Positions 46,435 through 56,119 of a stretch of DNA of 64,000 bases are shown piece after piece. Source of the DNA: Ferruginibacter sp. (GTDB taxonomy: Bacteria > Bacteroidota > Bacteroidia > Chitinophagales > Chitinophagaceae); contig JACMLJ010000010.1 of the NCBI GenBank assembly GCA_014379625.1, positions 1 through 64,000 of the forward strand, in the 5' to 3' direction. Positions within the stretch are counted from its first letter, which is position 1. Every line of letters starts with the position of its first letter. The notes beneath the pieces were generated by a model that was not told the DNA's origin, did not search any database, and saw only the letters and a program-made list of their open reading frames with translations. The translations under genes were made by a program, and so were the position numbers.

Positions 46435-47997
46435 TTAAAACGGGGCATCATCATCAAAATTGCCATCATTCATTTTGCTGCCTTTTTGTATATACAATTT
46501 CGCGCCTCCCCCGTCATCGTCACTTTTAACAGGCCGGAAATTACCCCCCGGCGAAGCTCCTCCAAAAGAGCTTCCTCCATCATCATCTTCTACAAATTTT
46601 TGTATATGCAGCAATGCCCTCAATTTGATGGTATCCAAACTGCCGTTCCGGTGTTTGGCAATCTTTACAAAGGTTTCGCCTTTATTGCTTTCCCCCATCT
46701 CATTGGCGGTAATATCATAATATTCAGGGCGATACAGGAACATCACCATGTCGGCATCCTGCTCAATGGCACCGGATTCTCTTAAATCGCTTAACTGGGG
46801 GATTTTAGCCCCCTCTTTTCTTTTTTCCACTTCCCTGCTTAACTGGGAAAGTGCTATGATCGGAACTTTTAGTTCTTTGGCCAATCCTTTTAAATCCCTT
46901 GATATCTTGCTGATTTCCTGCTCCCGGTTCCCGTTCCGGTTGTCTCCTCCTCCACTCATCAACTGCAGGTAATCGATGATGATCAACCCTATATCGTGTT
47001 TATTTTTTAACCTTCTGCACTTGGCCCTCAGTTCAAAAATATTTAAAGCAGCAGTATCATCAATATAGATTGGTGCGTTACTTAACCGCTCAATACCGCG
47101 TTTGTACAACTGTTTCATTTCATGTTCCTCCAGCTTGCCCCGGGTTATTTTTTCTAACCATATTTCGCTCTCAGCGCTCAGGATACGCTGTACCAACTGA
47201 CTCGAACTCATTTCTAAACTAAAAAATACAACGGGCGTTGGTTTAGTGGGGTGAAGGGCAGCGCTCCTTGCCAGGTTTAGCGCAAAAGCAGTTTTACCCA
47301 CAGATGGCCTTGCTGCCAATACGATCAAATCGGTTTGCTGCCATCCATAGGTCAATTTATCTAAGGAAGCAAAACCACTCGGCACACCGGTAATATCTTC
47401 ATCACGGTTCCGCATATCTTCTATACGCTGAATGGTTTTCACCAGCACGGTATTAATATCTTCAAAAGCGCTCCGCAGGTGATTATTGGTTATTTCAAAT
47501 AATTTACTTTCGGCATCATCCAGCAAATCAAATACATCGGTACTGTCTTCATAGGCATCGCCGATTATTTCACCGCTGATGCGGATCAGTTCCCGCTGGA
47601 TAAATTTTTGTAACACAATCCTCGAGTGGGCTTCAATGTTGGCGGATGATACCACCGAATTTGTTAATTTGGATACGTAGTAAGGGCCCCCTACAAAGTC
47701 CAGGTCCTCCTTTAACTTCAATTCTTCCACCACCGTTAACAGGTCAATGGGTAAACTTTTTTCCGCCAAAGATTTCATGGCTTTAAAAATCCGCTGGTTA
47801 GCTTCTCCGTAAAAACATTCCGGTTTTAAAATCTCAATTACGGTATCAAAGGCGCTTTTCTCGAGCATAATGGCGCCCAATACTGCCTCTTCAAGTTCTT
47901 TAGCTTGCGGTGGTACTTTGCCAAAAACCATATTTCCCAAATCAAGGGAAGGTTTTCTTCTTGTTTTTCTGTCTTTGTTTAGGTTAGTAAGATCCAT
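46435..47997 (-). CDS. dnaB: Replicative DNA helicase
   Basis: A 520-residue hexameric 5' to 3' helicase that opens the replication fork. The N-terminal primase-interacting domain begins PPQAKELEEAVLGAIMLEKS. The RecA-like domain has Walker A (LAARPSVGKTAFALNLARSA), Walker B (IGLIIIDYLQLMSG), KVPIIALSQLSREVEKR and SDLRESGAIEQDADMVMFLY. A Gly/Asp-rich disordered tail of about 50 residues, ending DDDAPF, follows. No intein is present. Upstream in the divergent gap to pheT are two perfect DnaA boxes. Confidence 0.96.
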   Translation of the reverse strand: MDLTNLNKDRKTRRKPSLDLGNMVFGKVPPQAKELEEAVLGAIMLEKSAFDTVIEILKPECFYGEANQRIFKAMKSLAEKSLPIDLLTVVEELKLKEDLDFVGGPYYVSKLTNSVVSSANIEAHSRIVLQKFIQRELIRISGEIIGDAYEDSTDVFDLLDDAESKLFEITNNHLRSAFEDINTVLVKTIQRIEDMRNRDEDITGVPSGFASLDKLTYGWQQTDLIVLAARPSVGKTAFALNLARSAALHPTKPTPVVFFSLEMSSSQLVQRILSAESEIWLEKITRGKLEEHEMKQLYKRGIERLSNAPIYIDDTAALNIFELRAKCRRLKNKHDIGLIIIDYLQLMSGGGDNRNGNREQEISKISRDLKGLAKELKVPIIALSQLSREVEKRKEGAKIPQLSDLRESGAIEQDADMVMFLYRPEYYDITANEMGESNKGETFVKIAKHRNGSLDTIKLRALLHIQKFVEDDDGGSSFGGASPGGNFRPVKSDDDGGGAKLYIQKGSKMNDGNFDDDAPF

Positions 47998-48212
47998 TGA
48001 AGTTATTATATTATGCTTGTTTGTATGTTTTTTGTTCCTTGAAAAATACTTTTACGCTGCTATGAATAACCCATGGAAAAGCGGATATGGCAGCAATTAT
48101 CCCTGCTGATAAAATATACCTACCGGGTAAAAAATTATTGCAGGGCGGCTAAGGTAATTCCAAAACGGGTACTGATTATTCCCCTGGTGTTGTTATTAAC
48201 TTTATATAATGA

Positions 48213-48276
48213 TTATGCACAGGGAATTCACAGGTAAAATTAGCTTATTAACAGCTTTCACACAGGATTATTCACA
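48213..48276. promoter_or_regulatory. DnaA-box cluster in the dnaB-pheT divergent gap (candidate origin or DnaA-controlled region)
   Basis: Two perfect TTATNCACA boxes on the plus strand, TTATGCACA (48213-48221) and TTATTCACA (48268-48276), lie 55 bp apart. Two weaker sites fall between or next to them: GAATTCACA (48224-48232) and a 7-of-9 match in CTTTCACACA (near 48255). An AT-rich stretch follows (about 48320-48410). The whole gap (47998-48554) holds no gene. The boxes could form an origin of replication or control dnaB. Confidence 0.5.
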
Positions 48277-48513
48277 GGCAACAATCAATTAGGGCGGCTT
48301 TAGGTAACAATTTATTAACAATGATAAATGTGGGTCTTTATTTTTTTGCACCAGCCACTTTTATTTTTACTGTTGTTTTTTTGGAAATGAATTACTAATT
48401 TTTATCGGTTACAGATGGTATTGATGGATTGCAAACTATACCTATCATGTGGCAATTGAAATGGAAGGCTCATCCATTTCTATAAGCCTTTTTTACGATT
48501 AAGTCCCAATAGC

Positions 48514-48521
48514 TATCTTTG
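48514..48521 (+). promoter_or_regulatory. -7 box of the pheT promoter
   Basis: TATCTTTG is an exact TAnnTTTG match; the start would be near 48527, about 28 nt before the pheT ATG. Confidence 0.65.
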
Positions 48522-48554
48522 CGGCACCATCTATAATTCATCAACTATCATTCA

Positions 48555-50996
48555 ATGACCATCAGTTACAACTGGCTTAGTGAGTATTTACCAGAAAAAT
48601 CAGATCCGGAGAAATTGAGTAAAATACTAACTTCCATCGGGCTGGAAGTGGAAAGCCATGAAAAATACGAAGAAATGAAAGGTGGGTTAAAGGGATTGGT
48701 TATTGGTGAGGTACTTGATTGTACAAAGCATCCCGATGCAGATAAACTGAGCATTACCACTGTAGGGATCGGCGGCGAACAGGTGCTGCAAATTGTATGT
48801 GGCGCACCCAATGTGGCAACCGGCCAAAAAGTGGTGGTCGCTCCTATTGGCGCCACCATTTATCCCATCCATGGCGAACCGGTTACCATGAAAAAAGCCA
48901 AAATACGGGGCGTGGAAAGTTTTGGAATGATATGCGCAGCAGATGAAATTGGATTGAATAATGATCACGCCGGTATCCTGGTACTACCCGCAGGTACTAA
49001 ACCCGGCATAGGCGCGGCTGAATATTTTAAGCCCTACCATGATATTATTTTTGAAATAGGCCTTACCCCCAACCGTATGGATGCAATGAGCCATATAGGG
49101 GTAGCTAAGGACATTTGTGCCTGGCTTTCTCATCACAATAAGAAAGAAACCCATTTTAAATCTCCTTTTAAAAATAACCTATTAGCCAGCCGGGTAAAAA
49201 CAGATCACCAGGATTTGCAGATGGAGATTATTATCGAAAATACCGAAGCCTGCCAGCGGTATGCCGGTGTAAGCCTGCTGGGAGTAACCATCGCTGAAAG
49301 CCCGCTATGGTTGCAGCAGAGATTAAAAAGTATAGGGTTGAGGCCAATCAATAATATTGTGGATATCACCAATTTTATATTGCACGAAACCGGCCAGCCC
49401 CTGCATGCTTTTGACGCGGATAAAATCACGGGTAGAAAAATTATCGTAAAAAATTTACCTGAAGCCACCCCTTTTATTACCCTGGACGAGAAAGAAAGGA
49501 AATTGTCGGCGGAAGACCTGGTGATATGCAATGCAGCATCCCCGATGTGTATTGGTGGTGTATATGGAGGTCTTGAAAGTGGTGTAACGAATGGCACCAA
49601 AAATATTTTTTTAGAAAGCGCCTGGTTCAACCCGCTCACCATTCGTAAAACCTCTTTAAGACATGGTTTGCGCACCGATGCAGCTACCCGTTTTGAAAAA
49701 GGCGTTGATATCAGTAATACGGTAAATGTATTGAAACGTGCCGCTATAATGATTAAAGAAATTGCCGGCGGAGAAATTGCTTCTGATGTTACAGATGTTT
49801 ACCCAAATCCCCGGGTAAAAACTGAAGTTGCGCTCAAATATCATTACCTGAAAAAGTTAAGCGGTAAAAATTATCATGGCGATACCATTAAAAAAATATT
49901 GTCGGCGCTCGGGTTTGAAATCATTAAAGAAGGAATGGACGACCTGCGGGTAGCTGTACCTTTCAGCAAGCCGGATATAACCATACCGGCAGATATCGTA
50001 GAAGAAATCATGCGTATTGACGGATTTGATAATGTTGATATCCCGGCTGCCATTACCATTTCCCCTTCGGTAGAAACGCTGGCGCACCCGGCTGCCTATA
50101 AAGAAAAAATAGCTTCCTGTCTTACAGGGATGGGCTTTAACGAGATTTTTACCAATAGCATTACCAATGCGGCCTATTACAATGAGGAAGTTTTGGAAAC
50201 CGCTGTAAAAATGATCAACAGCCTCAGTGCAGGACTTAATATAATGCGTCCCGCAATGATGGAAACCGGGTTGGAAACGGTAGCATACAATTGTAACCGG
50301 CGAAATAACGACCTGCAGTTATTTGAATTTGGAAAAACTTATAGCACAACAGGGGTAGGTAAATATGAAGAACAGGAGCATCTGAGCATATACATTACCG
50401 GTAATAAACATGCCGATGGATGGAAAGCGAAGACAGCTAAAACGGATTTTTATTTTGCCAAAGGTGTTTTTGAAAAAATAATTGCTGTATTAGGTTTAAA
50501 AATTAGTAGTTATGATTATGGAACCGTTCATAAATTAGATAACAATGTGAGAACCAGCATTCAAAATGAAGCGGTAGCATCCATTGGTAGTATAAACAAA
50601 GAAACATTGGAGCGTTTTGATATCAGGCAACCGGTTTTTTTTATTGATATCCGTTGGGACAGGGTTTTGCAACTAAATACTGCAATACCCTTCCAATACA
50701 GCGAAATTCCAAAATTTCCGGCTGCCACCAGGGATCTTTCTATTGTAGTGGATAAACAGCTACGGTATGAGGCAATTGAAAAAGTAACCTACGGCGCTAA
50801 GGTTAATAAACTACAATCCATCAATTTATTTGACATTTTTGAAAGTGAAAAACTGGGTGCCAATAAAAAATCAATGGCGGTAAGCCTTAATTTCCTTGAT
50901 GAAGAAAAAACGATGACCGATAAGGAGATTGACGCAATGATGGCAAAGATCATTTTGGCCTATGAAAAAGAATTGAATGCAGAAATACGAAAATAA
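48555..50996 (+). CDS. pheT: Phenylalanyl-tRNA synthetase beta subunit
   Basis: Beta subunit of the (alpha-beta)2 enzyme that charges tRNA-Phe. The 813-residue product has the full domain set. An EMAP/tRNA-binding domain comes near residues 42-155 (KGLVIGEVLDCTKHPDADKL). The B3/B4 editing domain follows (INNIVDITNFILHETGQPLH), then B5, the core domain, and the FDX-ACB anticodon domain at the end (FPAATRDLSIVVDKQLRYEA). The alpha subunit gene pheS is not adjacent. It opens a plus-strand run with a coiled-coil gene and zapA. Confidence 0.95.
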   Translation: MTISYNWLSEYLPEKSDPEKLSKILTSIGLEVESHEKYEEMKGGLKGLVIGEVLDCTKHPDADKLSITTVGIGGEQVLQIVCGAPNVATGQKVVVAPIGATIYPIHGEPVTMKKAKIRGVESFGMICAADEIGLNNDHAGILVLPAGTKPGIGAAEYFKPYHDIIFEIGLTPNRMDAMSHIGVAKDICAWLSHHNKKETHFKSPFKNNLLASRVKTDHQDLQMEIIIENTEACQRYAGVSLLGVTIAESPLWLQQRLKSIGLRPINNIVDITNFILHETGQPLHAFDADKITGRKIIVKNLPEATPFITLDEKERKLSAEDLVICNAASPMCIGGVYGGLESGVTNGTKNIFLESAWFNPLTIRKTSLRHGLRTDAATRFEKGVDISNTVNVLKRAAIMIKEIAGGEIASDVTDVYPNPRVKTEVALKYHYLKKLSGKNYHGDTIKKILSALGFEIIKEGMDDLRVAVPFSKPDITIPADIVEEIMRIDGFDNVDIPAAITISPSVETLAHPAAYKEKIASCLTGMGFNEIFTNSITNAAYYNEEVLETAVKMINSLSAGLNIMRPAMMETGLETVAYNCNRRNNDLQLFEFGKTYSTTGVGKYEEQEHLSIYITGNKHADGWKAKTAKTDFYFAKGVFEKIIAVLGLKISSYDYGTVHKLDNNVRTSIQNEAVASIGSINKETLERFDIRQPVFFIDIRWDRVLQLNTAIPFQYSEIPKFPAATRDLSIVVDKQLRYEAIEKVTYGAKVNKLQSINLFDIFESEKLGANKKSMAVSLNFLDEEKTMTDKEIDAMMAKIILAYEKELNAEIRK

Positions 50997-51019
50997 TTAG
51001 CTAATTCGATAATTTGCTA

Positions 51020-51319
51020 ATGAAACAGGCTATGAGTGTTTTAGAAGAAAATATCAAACGGGTCAATCAAAAACTTCAGCAACTGCTGAAACAGCACCAG
51101 GTATTGCAAAAAGAAAATGAACAGCTTAAAGCAGTTGTAAAAGCTATGGAAATTCGCGGGGAGAATGATTTGCTGCGTATTATCCAATTGGAACAACAGG
51201 CAGGGATTTTAAAATCTGCCACTGGCCAGCTAAATGAAACGGATAAAAAGATATTTGAAAAAACAATCAATGAGTATATCAGAGAAATAGATAAATGCAT
51301 TGGATTATTAAGTGAATAA
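51020..51319 (+). CDS. Small coiled-coil protein upstream of zapA
   Basis: A 99-residue protein, almost all coiled coil. It starts MKQAMSVLEENIKRVNQKLQ, with heptads and a long KENEQLKAVVKAME helix, and ends in a short acidic helix with EYIREIDKCIGLLSE. It lies between pheT and zapA (5 nt before zapA). That place and shape resemble a ZapB-like partner of ZapA, but no homology is claimed. The ATG at 51020 is used; a TTG two codons upstream is also in frame. Confidence 0.75.
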   Translation: MKQAMSVLEENIKRVNQKLQQLLKQHQVLQKENEQLKAVVKAMEIRGENDLLRIIQLEQQAGILKSATGQLNETDKKIFEKTINEYIREIDKCIGLLSE

Positions 51320-51324
51320 ACTAT

Positions 51325-51606
51325 ATGTCAGCACTCATTCCCATCAATATATTAATTGGCGATAGAACCTATCGCATTAAAACACTGGCAAAAGACGAGG
51401 AGGTTATCCGGCGCACTTTAAAAACCATCAACGATAAAATTATAGAATTTAAAACCCAGTTTTCGGGAAAAGATATGCAGGATTATATCGCGATGGTTAT
51501 GATCTGGTATGCCACAGAAACAAGCCCGGAAACCAACCCCGGTTTGGAAAAAGAAATGATGGACGCTTTGCAAAAAATAGAGGAACAAATGGATAAAGCA
51601 TTGTAA
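51325..51606 (+). CDS. zapA: Cell division protein ZapA
   Basis: A 93-residue FtsZ-ring-associated protein of the ZapA family. The N-terminal segment PINILIGDRTYRIKTLAKDE and the helix LKTINDKIIEFKTQFSGKDM, followed by IAMVMIWYATETS, fit the family, which uses a dimer or tetramer coiled coil to bundle FtsZ. The gene lies in a probable pheT/coiled-coil/zapA operon. Closeness to rny is usual in Bacteroidota, from memory. Confidence 0.85.
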   Translation: MSALIPINILIGDRTYRIKTLAKDEEVIRRTLKTINDKIIEFKTQFSGKDMQDYIAMVMIWYATETSPETNPGLEKEMMDALQKIEEQMDKAL

Positions 51607-51656
51607 ATTACCTACATATCACCGCAATTCACACCCCCTACTCTCCAAAAAATCAT

Positions 51657-51664
51657 TATCTTCG
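51657..51664 (+). promoter_or_regulatory. Candidate -7 box of rny
   Basis: TATCTTCG differs from TAnnTTTG at one base; it would give a 75-nt leader before the rny ATG. Confidence 0.35.
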
Positions 51665-51744
51665 TTCATTAACCATCCGCTCAATAATTTATGGGTATAG
51701 GGTGATATATAAGATTGTGAACCGATTTAAAACAAAACATTTCA

Positions 51745-53310
51745 ATGGAGCCAAACATACTTTCCTTTGTCATAGGGGCGGTTGCCCTGATTATAGGAAT
51801 TTTACTGGGTAAATTTATTTTTGCCAAAAACACAAAAAAACAATTAGAAGACGCAGAACAGCAGGCGCAAAAAATCATTGCTGATGGCCAGTTACAGGCC
51901 GAAAACTTAAAAAAAGAGAAGTTGCTGGAAGCAAAGGAAAAATTTGTCCAGCTAAAATCTGACCATGACCGGGAGGTGCTGCAACGTACACAAAAAGCCA
52001 ACGAGGCTGAAAACCGGATCAAACAAAAAGAAGTATCCATCAATCAAAAAGAGCAGGGTATTGATAAGCAGATTAAAGACAATGAAGCCATCAAGGAAAC
52101 GCTCAACCGCCAGATCGAAGTGGTTAATTTAAAGCGGACCGAACTGGAAAAACACCAGGAAGAACATATACGCAGGTTAGAAAAAGTGTCGGGCTTATCT
52201 GCCGAAGATGCAAAAGCCCAGTTAATTGAAGGCCTTAAACAGGAGGCGCAGACAAAGGCCCTGATTATTCAGCAGGAAATTATTGAAGACGCAAAATTGA
52301 AAGCCAACAAGGAAGCGCGCAAAATTGTTATTCAAACCATACAACGGACTGCGGCAGAACAGGCGATTGAAAATTCGATCACTGTATTTAACCTCGAAAG
52401 TGACGAAATAAAAGGGTCAATCATTGGAAGGGAAGGAAGAAATATCAGGGCTATTGAAGCTGCTACCGGTGTGGATCTTATTGTAGATGATACCCCGGAG
52501 GCGATCGTACTTTCATCATTTGATCCATTACGCAGGGAAATTGCCCGTTTATCGCTGCAACGCCTGGTGGCGGATGGCCGCATACATCCCGCACGCATTG
52601 AAGAAGTGGTAGAAAAAACCAAGCGCCAGTTAGATGACCAGGTAATGGAAATCGGCGAACGAACCGCTATGGAACTGGGGGTGCATGGTTTGCATAAAGA
52701 ACTGATCAGGATGGTGGGCCGCATGCGCTTCCGTTCTTCTTACGGGCAAAATTTATTGATGCACAGTCGTGAAACTGCCAATCTTTGTGCAATCATGGCA
52801 GCAGAATTAGGGATGAATCCCAAACTGGCCAAACGTGCAGGCCTATTGCATGATATCGGTAAGGTTCCGGATGAAGAAACAGAATTAAGCCATGCATTGC
52901 TCGGGGCAAAACTGGCTGAAAAATATGGTGAAAACCCGGCCGTAGTAAATGCCATTGGAGCCCACCACGACGAAATGGAAATGCAATATGTTATTTCACC
53001 CATCATCCAGGCATGCGATGCTATCAGCGGTGCAAGACCGGGTGCAAGGCGTGAAATCATGCAGCAATATATCCAGCGCATCAAAGACCTCGAAAACCTG
53101 GCCCAGGCCTACCAGGGCGTCGAGAAAGCATACGCGATACAGGCAGGCAGGGAACTAAGGGTAATTGTAGAAGCCGACAAAGTAAGCGATGCCGACAGCG
53201 ACAGGCTTAGTTTTGAAATAGCCCAGAAGATTCAAACCGAAATGACCTTTCCCGGCCAGATAAAAGTTACGGTGATCAGGGAAAAAAGAGCGGTAAATAT
53301 CGCAAGATAA
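51745..53310 (+). CDS. rny: Ribonuclease Y
   Basis: Membrane-anchored endoribonuclease that starts mRNA decay. The 521-residue protein has an N-terminal membrane helix ([20 protein letters not shown]), a long coiled coil (about 30-200), a KH domain ([20 protein letters not shown]) and an HD domain ([15 protein letters not shown]), plus the tail [21 protein letters not shown]. It is the usual length. It lies between zapA and rplS. Confidence 0.95.
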   Translation: MEPNILSFVIGAVALIIGILLGKFIFAKNTKKQLEDAEQQAQKIIADGQLQAENLKKEKLLEAKEKFVQLKSDHDREVLQRTQKANEAENRIKQKEVSINQKEQGIDKQIKDNEAIKETLNRQIEVVNLKRTELEKHQEEHIRRLEKVSGLSAEDAKAQLIEGLKQEAQTKALIIQQEIIEDAKLKANKEARKIVIQTIQRTAAEQAIENSITVFNLESDEIKGSIIGREGRNIRAIEAATGVDLIVDDTPEAIVLSSFDPLRREIARLSLQRLVADGRIHPARIEEVVEKTKRQLDDQVMEIGERTAMELGVHGLHKELIRMVGRMRFRSSYGQNLLMHSRETANLCAIMAAELGMNPKLAKRAGLLHDIGKVPDEETELSHALLGAKLAEKYGENPAVVNAIGAHHDEMEMQYVISPIIQACDAISGARPGARREIMQQYIQRIKDLENLAQAYQGVEKAYAIQAGRELRVIVEADKVSDADSDRLSFEIAQKIQTEMTFPGQIKVTVIREKRAVNIAR

Positions 53311-53437
53311 TTTTCTGTTCTTTGTTTGTATCCCGGGGATCATCAGATAGTTTTCAACTTATCCTGCTAAAATGTAAGTTTTTCAGGAATTAAAAAATTA
53401 TCCCTTATTCATTATAAAATTATCAATTAAAAACCCC

Positions 53438-53445
53438 TACCTTCG
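53438..53445 (+). promoter_or_regulatory. Candidate -7 box of rplS
   Basis: TACCTTCG differs from TAnnTTTG by one base; transcription would begin near 53451, about 16 nt before the ATG. Confidence 0.45.
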
Positions 53446-53466
53446 CAGTCCGAAAAAATAAAGATT

Positions 53467-53832
53467 ATGAACGCAGTAGCTTTTGTACACGAACAGTTAA
53501 CAGCAACCCCTGCTCTTCCCAAGTTTAAAGCAGGTGACAATATAACCGTAAACTATAAAATTGTTGAGGGTAGCAAAGAGCGTATCCAAAGCTTCAAAGG
53601 CGATGTGATCAAACGCCAGGGTACCGGGGCTACCGCCACTTTTACGGTTCGTAAAATGAGTGATGGTGTTGGCGTTGAACGTTTATTTCCTTTCTACTCT
53701 CCCAATATTGAGAGTGTTGTGTTAAATAAAGTAGGTAAAGTTCGCCGGGCTAAATTGTTCTATTTACGCGAAAGAAGTGGTAAGAGCGCCCGTATCCAGG
53801 AGAAAAGAATGGCAGTTGCGCTTAAAAAATAA
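53467..53832 (+). CDS. rplS: 50S ribosomal protein L19
   Basis: A 121-residue ribosomal protein at the 30S-50S interface. Family segments are [60 protein letters not shown] and [20 protein letters not shown]. The gene is single, with its own promoter and terminator, and no rimM or trmD is adjacent. Confidence 0.96.
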   Translation: MNAVAFVHEQLTATPALPKFKAGDNITVNYKIVEGSKERIQSFKGDVIKRQGTGATATFTVRKMSDGVGVERLFPFYSPNIESVVLNKVGKVRRAKLFYLRERSGKSARIQEKRMAVALKK

Positions 53833-53851
53833 GCAATTCATTACAATATTT

Positions 53852-53884
53852 AAAGGCGGGATCCGGTTGGATTTCGCCTTTTTT
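53852..53884 (+). terminator. Terminator of rplS
   Basis: AAAGGCG (53852-53858) and CGCCTTT (53875-53881), extended by a further ATCC/GGAT pairing, are followed by T. Confidence 0.75.
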
Positions 53885-54018
53885 GTTGGTCAGTGCTAAG
53901 GTTTACCCAAATGATTACCGGAAAAAAGTGGCCAAATCCAGTTTTGTTTGCATAAATTATTACCCCGGAAGCAATAAATACATCATGTACCTGTTATTAC
54001 TTTAAACCTTCAAGTAAA

Positions 54019-54141
54019 ATGAAAAAACTAATCCTCCCTTGTGTTATTATTGCTGCAACCTTACTGATTTCCTGCGCTAAAGGCATTTCTACTTATAGCG
54101 CGGCCAATGGCAAAGCAAAATGTGGCAGGCATATCCGGTAA
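54019..54141 (+). CDS. 40-residue lipoprotein, unknown function
   Basis: ATG-initiated frame of 40 codons: signal peptide MKKLILPCVIIAATLLIS, lipobox LISC (Cys19), then a 21-residue mature part with Tyr-Ser-Ala-Ala-Asn-Gly-Lys-Ala-Lys-Cys-Gly-Arg-His-Ile-Arg. The second Cys near the C-terminus is notable. It lies between rplS and tatA. It is too short to place in a family, but the signal peptide is very convincing. Confidence 0.55.
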   Translation: MKKLILPCVIIAATLLISCAKGISTYSAANGKAKCGRHIR

Positions 54142-54240
54142 TTATGTAGGAAGTTCATCATGAGGAAAAGGGGCATTTACATTAACATGTACACAACAGA
54201 AGTTTTGCTACAAATGGGTAGTATTAGTCAATATTTAATT

Positions 54241-54248
54241 TATCTTTG
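54241..54248 (+). promoter_or_regulatory. -7 box of tatA
   Basis: TATCTTTG is an exact TAnnTTTG match. The start would be near 54254, about 13 nt before the ATG at 54267. An in-frame TTG at 54246 falls in the box and cannot be the start. Confidence 0.65.
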
Positions 54249-54266
54249 TTTTTCAATTTTATTACT

Positions 54267-54548
54267 ATGATAGTTTCAAGTGTTTTATCAGCGATCTTTT
54301 TAATAGGAATGCCCGGCGGTACCGAGTGGATATTTATTATCCTGGCAATAATTTTGCTTTTTGGCGGTAAAAAAATCCCTGAATTAATGAAAGGTATCGG
54401 TAAAGGTATGCGTGAATTTAAAGATGCAAAGGAGAATGTAAAAAGTGAAATTGAAGAGGGCATGAAAGAAAAGGATAAAGAAGAAGAATTAAGAGAGTTG
54501 AAACAGCAACTCGCACAGGCAAAGCAGGCGCAGGAATTACCTAAGTAA
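54267..54548 (+). CDS. tatA: Sec-independent protein translocase subunit TatA/TatE
   Basis: A 93-residue Tat component, forming the pore for folded proteins with twin-arginine signals. A membrane helix ([20 protein letters not shown]) comes first, then the amphipathic helix with the conserved [21 protein letters not shown] charged tail with coiled coil ([20 protein letters not shown]) ends it. The start at 54267 follows the promoter. TatC is not adjacent. It is 33 nt before gatA. Confidence 0.88.
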   Translation: MIVSSVLSAIFLIGMPGGTEWIFIILAIILLFGGKKIPELMKGIGKGMREFKDAKENVKSEIEEGMKEKDKEEELRELKQQLAQAKQAQELPK

Positions 54549-54581
54549 ATTATATTTATTAATGAATTTTGGCTGAAGCAG

Positions 54582-56108
54582 ATGACAGGGATTAGTCATT
54601 TACTTCAGCCAGTTTTTTATAATTACTCTCCAATACCAATAAATTTGTTCAGTAATATACATGCTTATCACCAGCAATTGCTTACCGGTGCAACTACCAG
54701 TTTGGCGGTTGTAACGCATTACCTTGCACAAATAAAACACTACAAGCACTTAAATGCTTTTACTGAAGTATATGCGGAGGAAGCACTGGAAAAAGCCGCT
54801 GTACTGGATGCCAGATTAAAAACAGGAAAATTGCAGGGTAGGTTACACGGTGTGGTGGTTGGGATAAAAGATGTTTTATGCTACAAGGATCATCCTGTGA
54901 CCGCAGCATCGAAAATTTTAGCAGGTTTTGTTTCGATTTACAATGCCACAGCGGTTCAGCGACTCCTGGATGAAGATGCGATCATCATTGGTACCTGTAA
55001 TTGCGATGAATTTGCGATGGGCAGCACAAACGAAAATTCTGCGTATGGTAAAGTGCTGAATGCATTAGATGAAACCCGGGTGCCCGGAGGTTCTTCGGGT
55101 GGCAGCGCGGTAGCAGTGCAGGCGGGTATGTGTATGATCAGCCTGGGTAGTGATACCGGGGGTTCGGTGAGACAACCTGCTGATTTTTGTGGCATAGTTG
55201 GTTTTAAGCCATCTTACGGTAGAATATCCCGCTATGGCCTGATTGCTTATGCGTCATCATTTGACCAGGTAGGGATTTTCAGCAAAAACATTGAAGATGT
55301 TGCACTGGTTTTGGAAATAATTGCGGGGGCAGATGAATATGATAGTACGGCCTCCCCAAACCCCTCCAAAGCAGGTGGGCGGGAAAGCATTAATGAACCT
55401 GTCAATATTTTGTCTGTTGAAGCGAATAAAAAATACAAAATTGCTTATTTCAAAGAAGCTTTATTTCATCCTTCACTTGACAAAGAAATAAAAGAAAGTA
55501 TTTTATCGCTTATTGATACTTTAAAACAAGATGGCCATACTGTGGAAGCTGTTGATTTTGAACTGTTAGATTATATCGTTCCCGCTTATTACGTTTTAAC
55601 CACGGCAGAAGCCAGTAGTAACCTCAGCAGGTTTGATGGCGTTCGGTTTGGACATAGAACTCAAGAACCTGTAGCAGATTTAACAGAATTTTATAAACGC
55701 ACCCGGAGTGAAGGATTCGGTAAAGAAGTTAAACGCAGGATCCTGCTGGGCACTTTTGTTTTAAGCGCCGGTTACTATGATGCTTATTTCAGTAAAGCAC
55801 AACAGGTAAGGCGCATGCTGACAGATCAAACAACAGCTATTTTTAAGGATTTTGACACTATACTGCTGCCTACAGCGCCTACTACTGCATTGGCCATTGG
55901 AGAAAACGCAGACGACCCTATTGCTATGTACCTGGCCGATATCTACACAGTATTTGCTAACCTGACTGGTTTGCCCGGCATATCAATACCCTTATTTAAA
56001 CATAGTAATGGTATGCCTTTCGGCCTGCAGGTGCTTACAAATAAAATGGATGAATTAACTTTGCTGCAATTATCAAACCTGTTGATGCGACAGTATAAAA
56101 CTGTTTAA
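54582..56108 (+). CDS. gatA: Aspartyl/glutamyl-tRNA amidotransferase subunit A
   Basis: Amidase subunit that releases ammonia to convert Glu-tRNA-Gln (and Asp-tRNA-Asn). The 508-residue protein has the Ser-cisSer-Lys triad: Lys in VVVGIKDVLCYKD, and serines in VPGGSSGGSAVAVQA and LGSDTGGSVRQPADF. The C-terminal region LTGLPGISIPLFKHSNGMPF fits too. The first 20 residues (MTGISHLLQPVFYNYSPIPI) exceed the usual N-terminus; a later start such as TTG near 54645 is possible. A short stretch about 260-266 (NPSKAG) looks inserted and matches one in IleRS. GatB and GatC are not next to it. It follows tatA closely and precedes the MltD-like gene by 11 nt. Confidence 0.93.
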   Translation: MTGISHLLQPVFYNYSPIPINLFSNIHAYHQQLLTGATTSLAVVTHYLAQIKHYKHLNAFTEVYAEEALEKAAVLDARLKTGKLQGRLHGVVVGIKDVLCYKDHPVTAASKILAGFVSIYNATAVQRLLDEDAIIIGTCNCDEFAMGSTNENSAYGKVLNALDETRVPGGSSGGSAVAVQAGMCMISLGSDTGGSVRQPADFCGIVGFKPSYGRISRYGLIAYASSFDQVGIFSKNIEDVALVLEIIAGADEYDSTASPNPSKAGGRESINEPVNILSVEANKKYKIAYFKEALFHPSLDKEIKESILSLIDTLKQDGHTVEAVDFELLDYIVPAYYVLTTAEASSNLSRFDGVRFGHRTQEPVADLTEFYKRTRSEGFGKEVKRRILLGTFVLSAGYYDAYFSKAQQVRRMLTDQTTAIFKDFDTILLPTAPTTALAIGENADDPIAMYLADIYTVFANLTGLPGISIPLFKHSNGMPFGLQVLTNKMDELTLLQLSNLLMRQYKTV

Positions 56109-56119
56109 CATCAAATACA

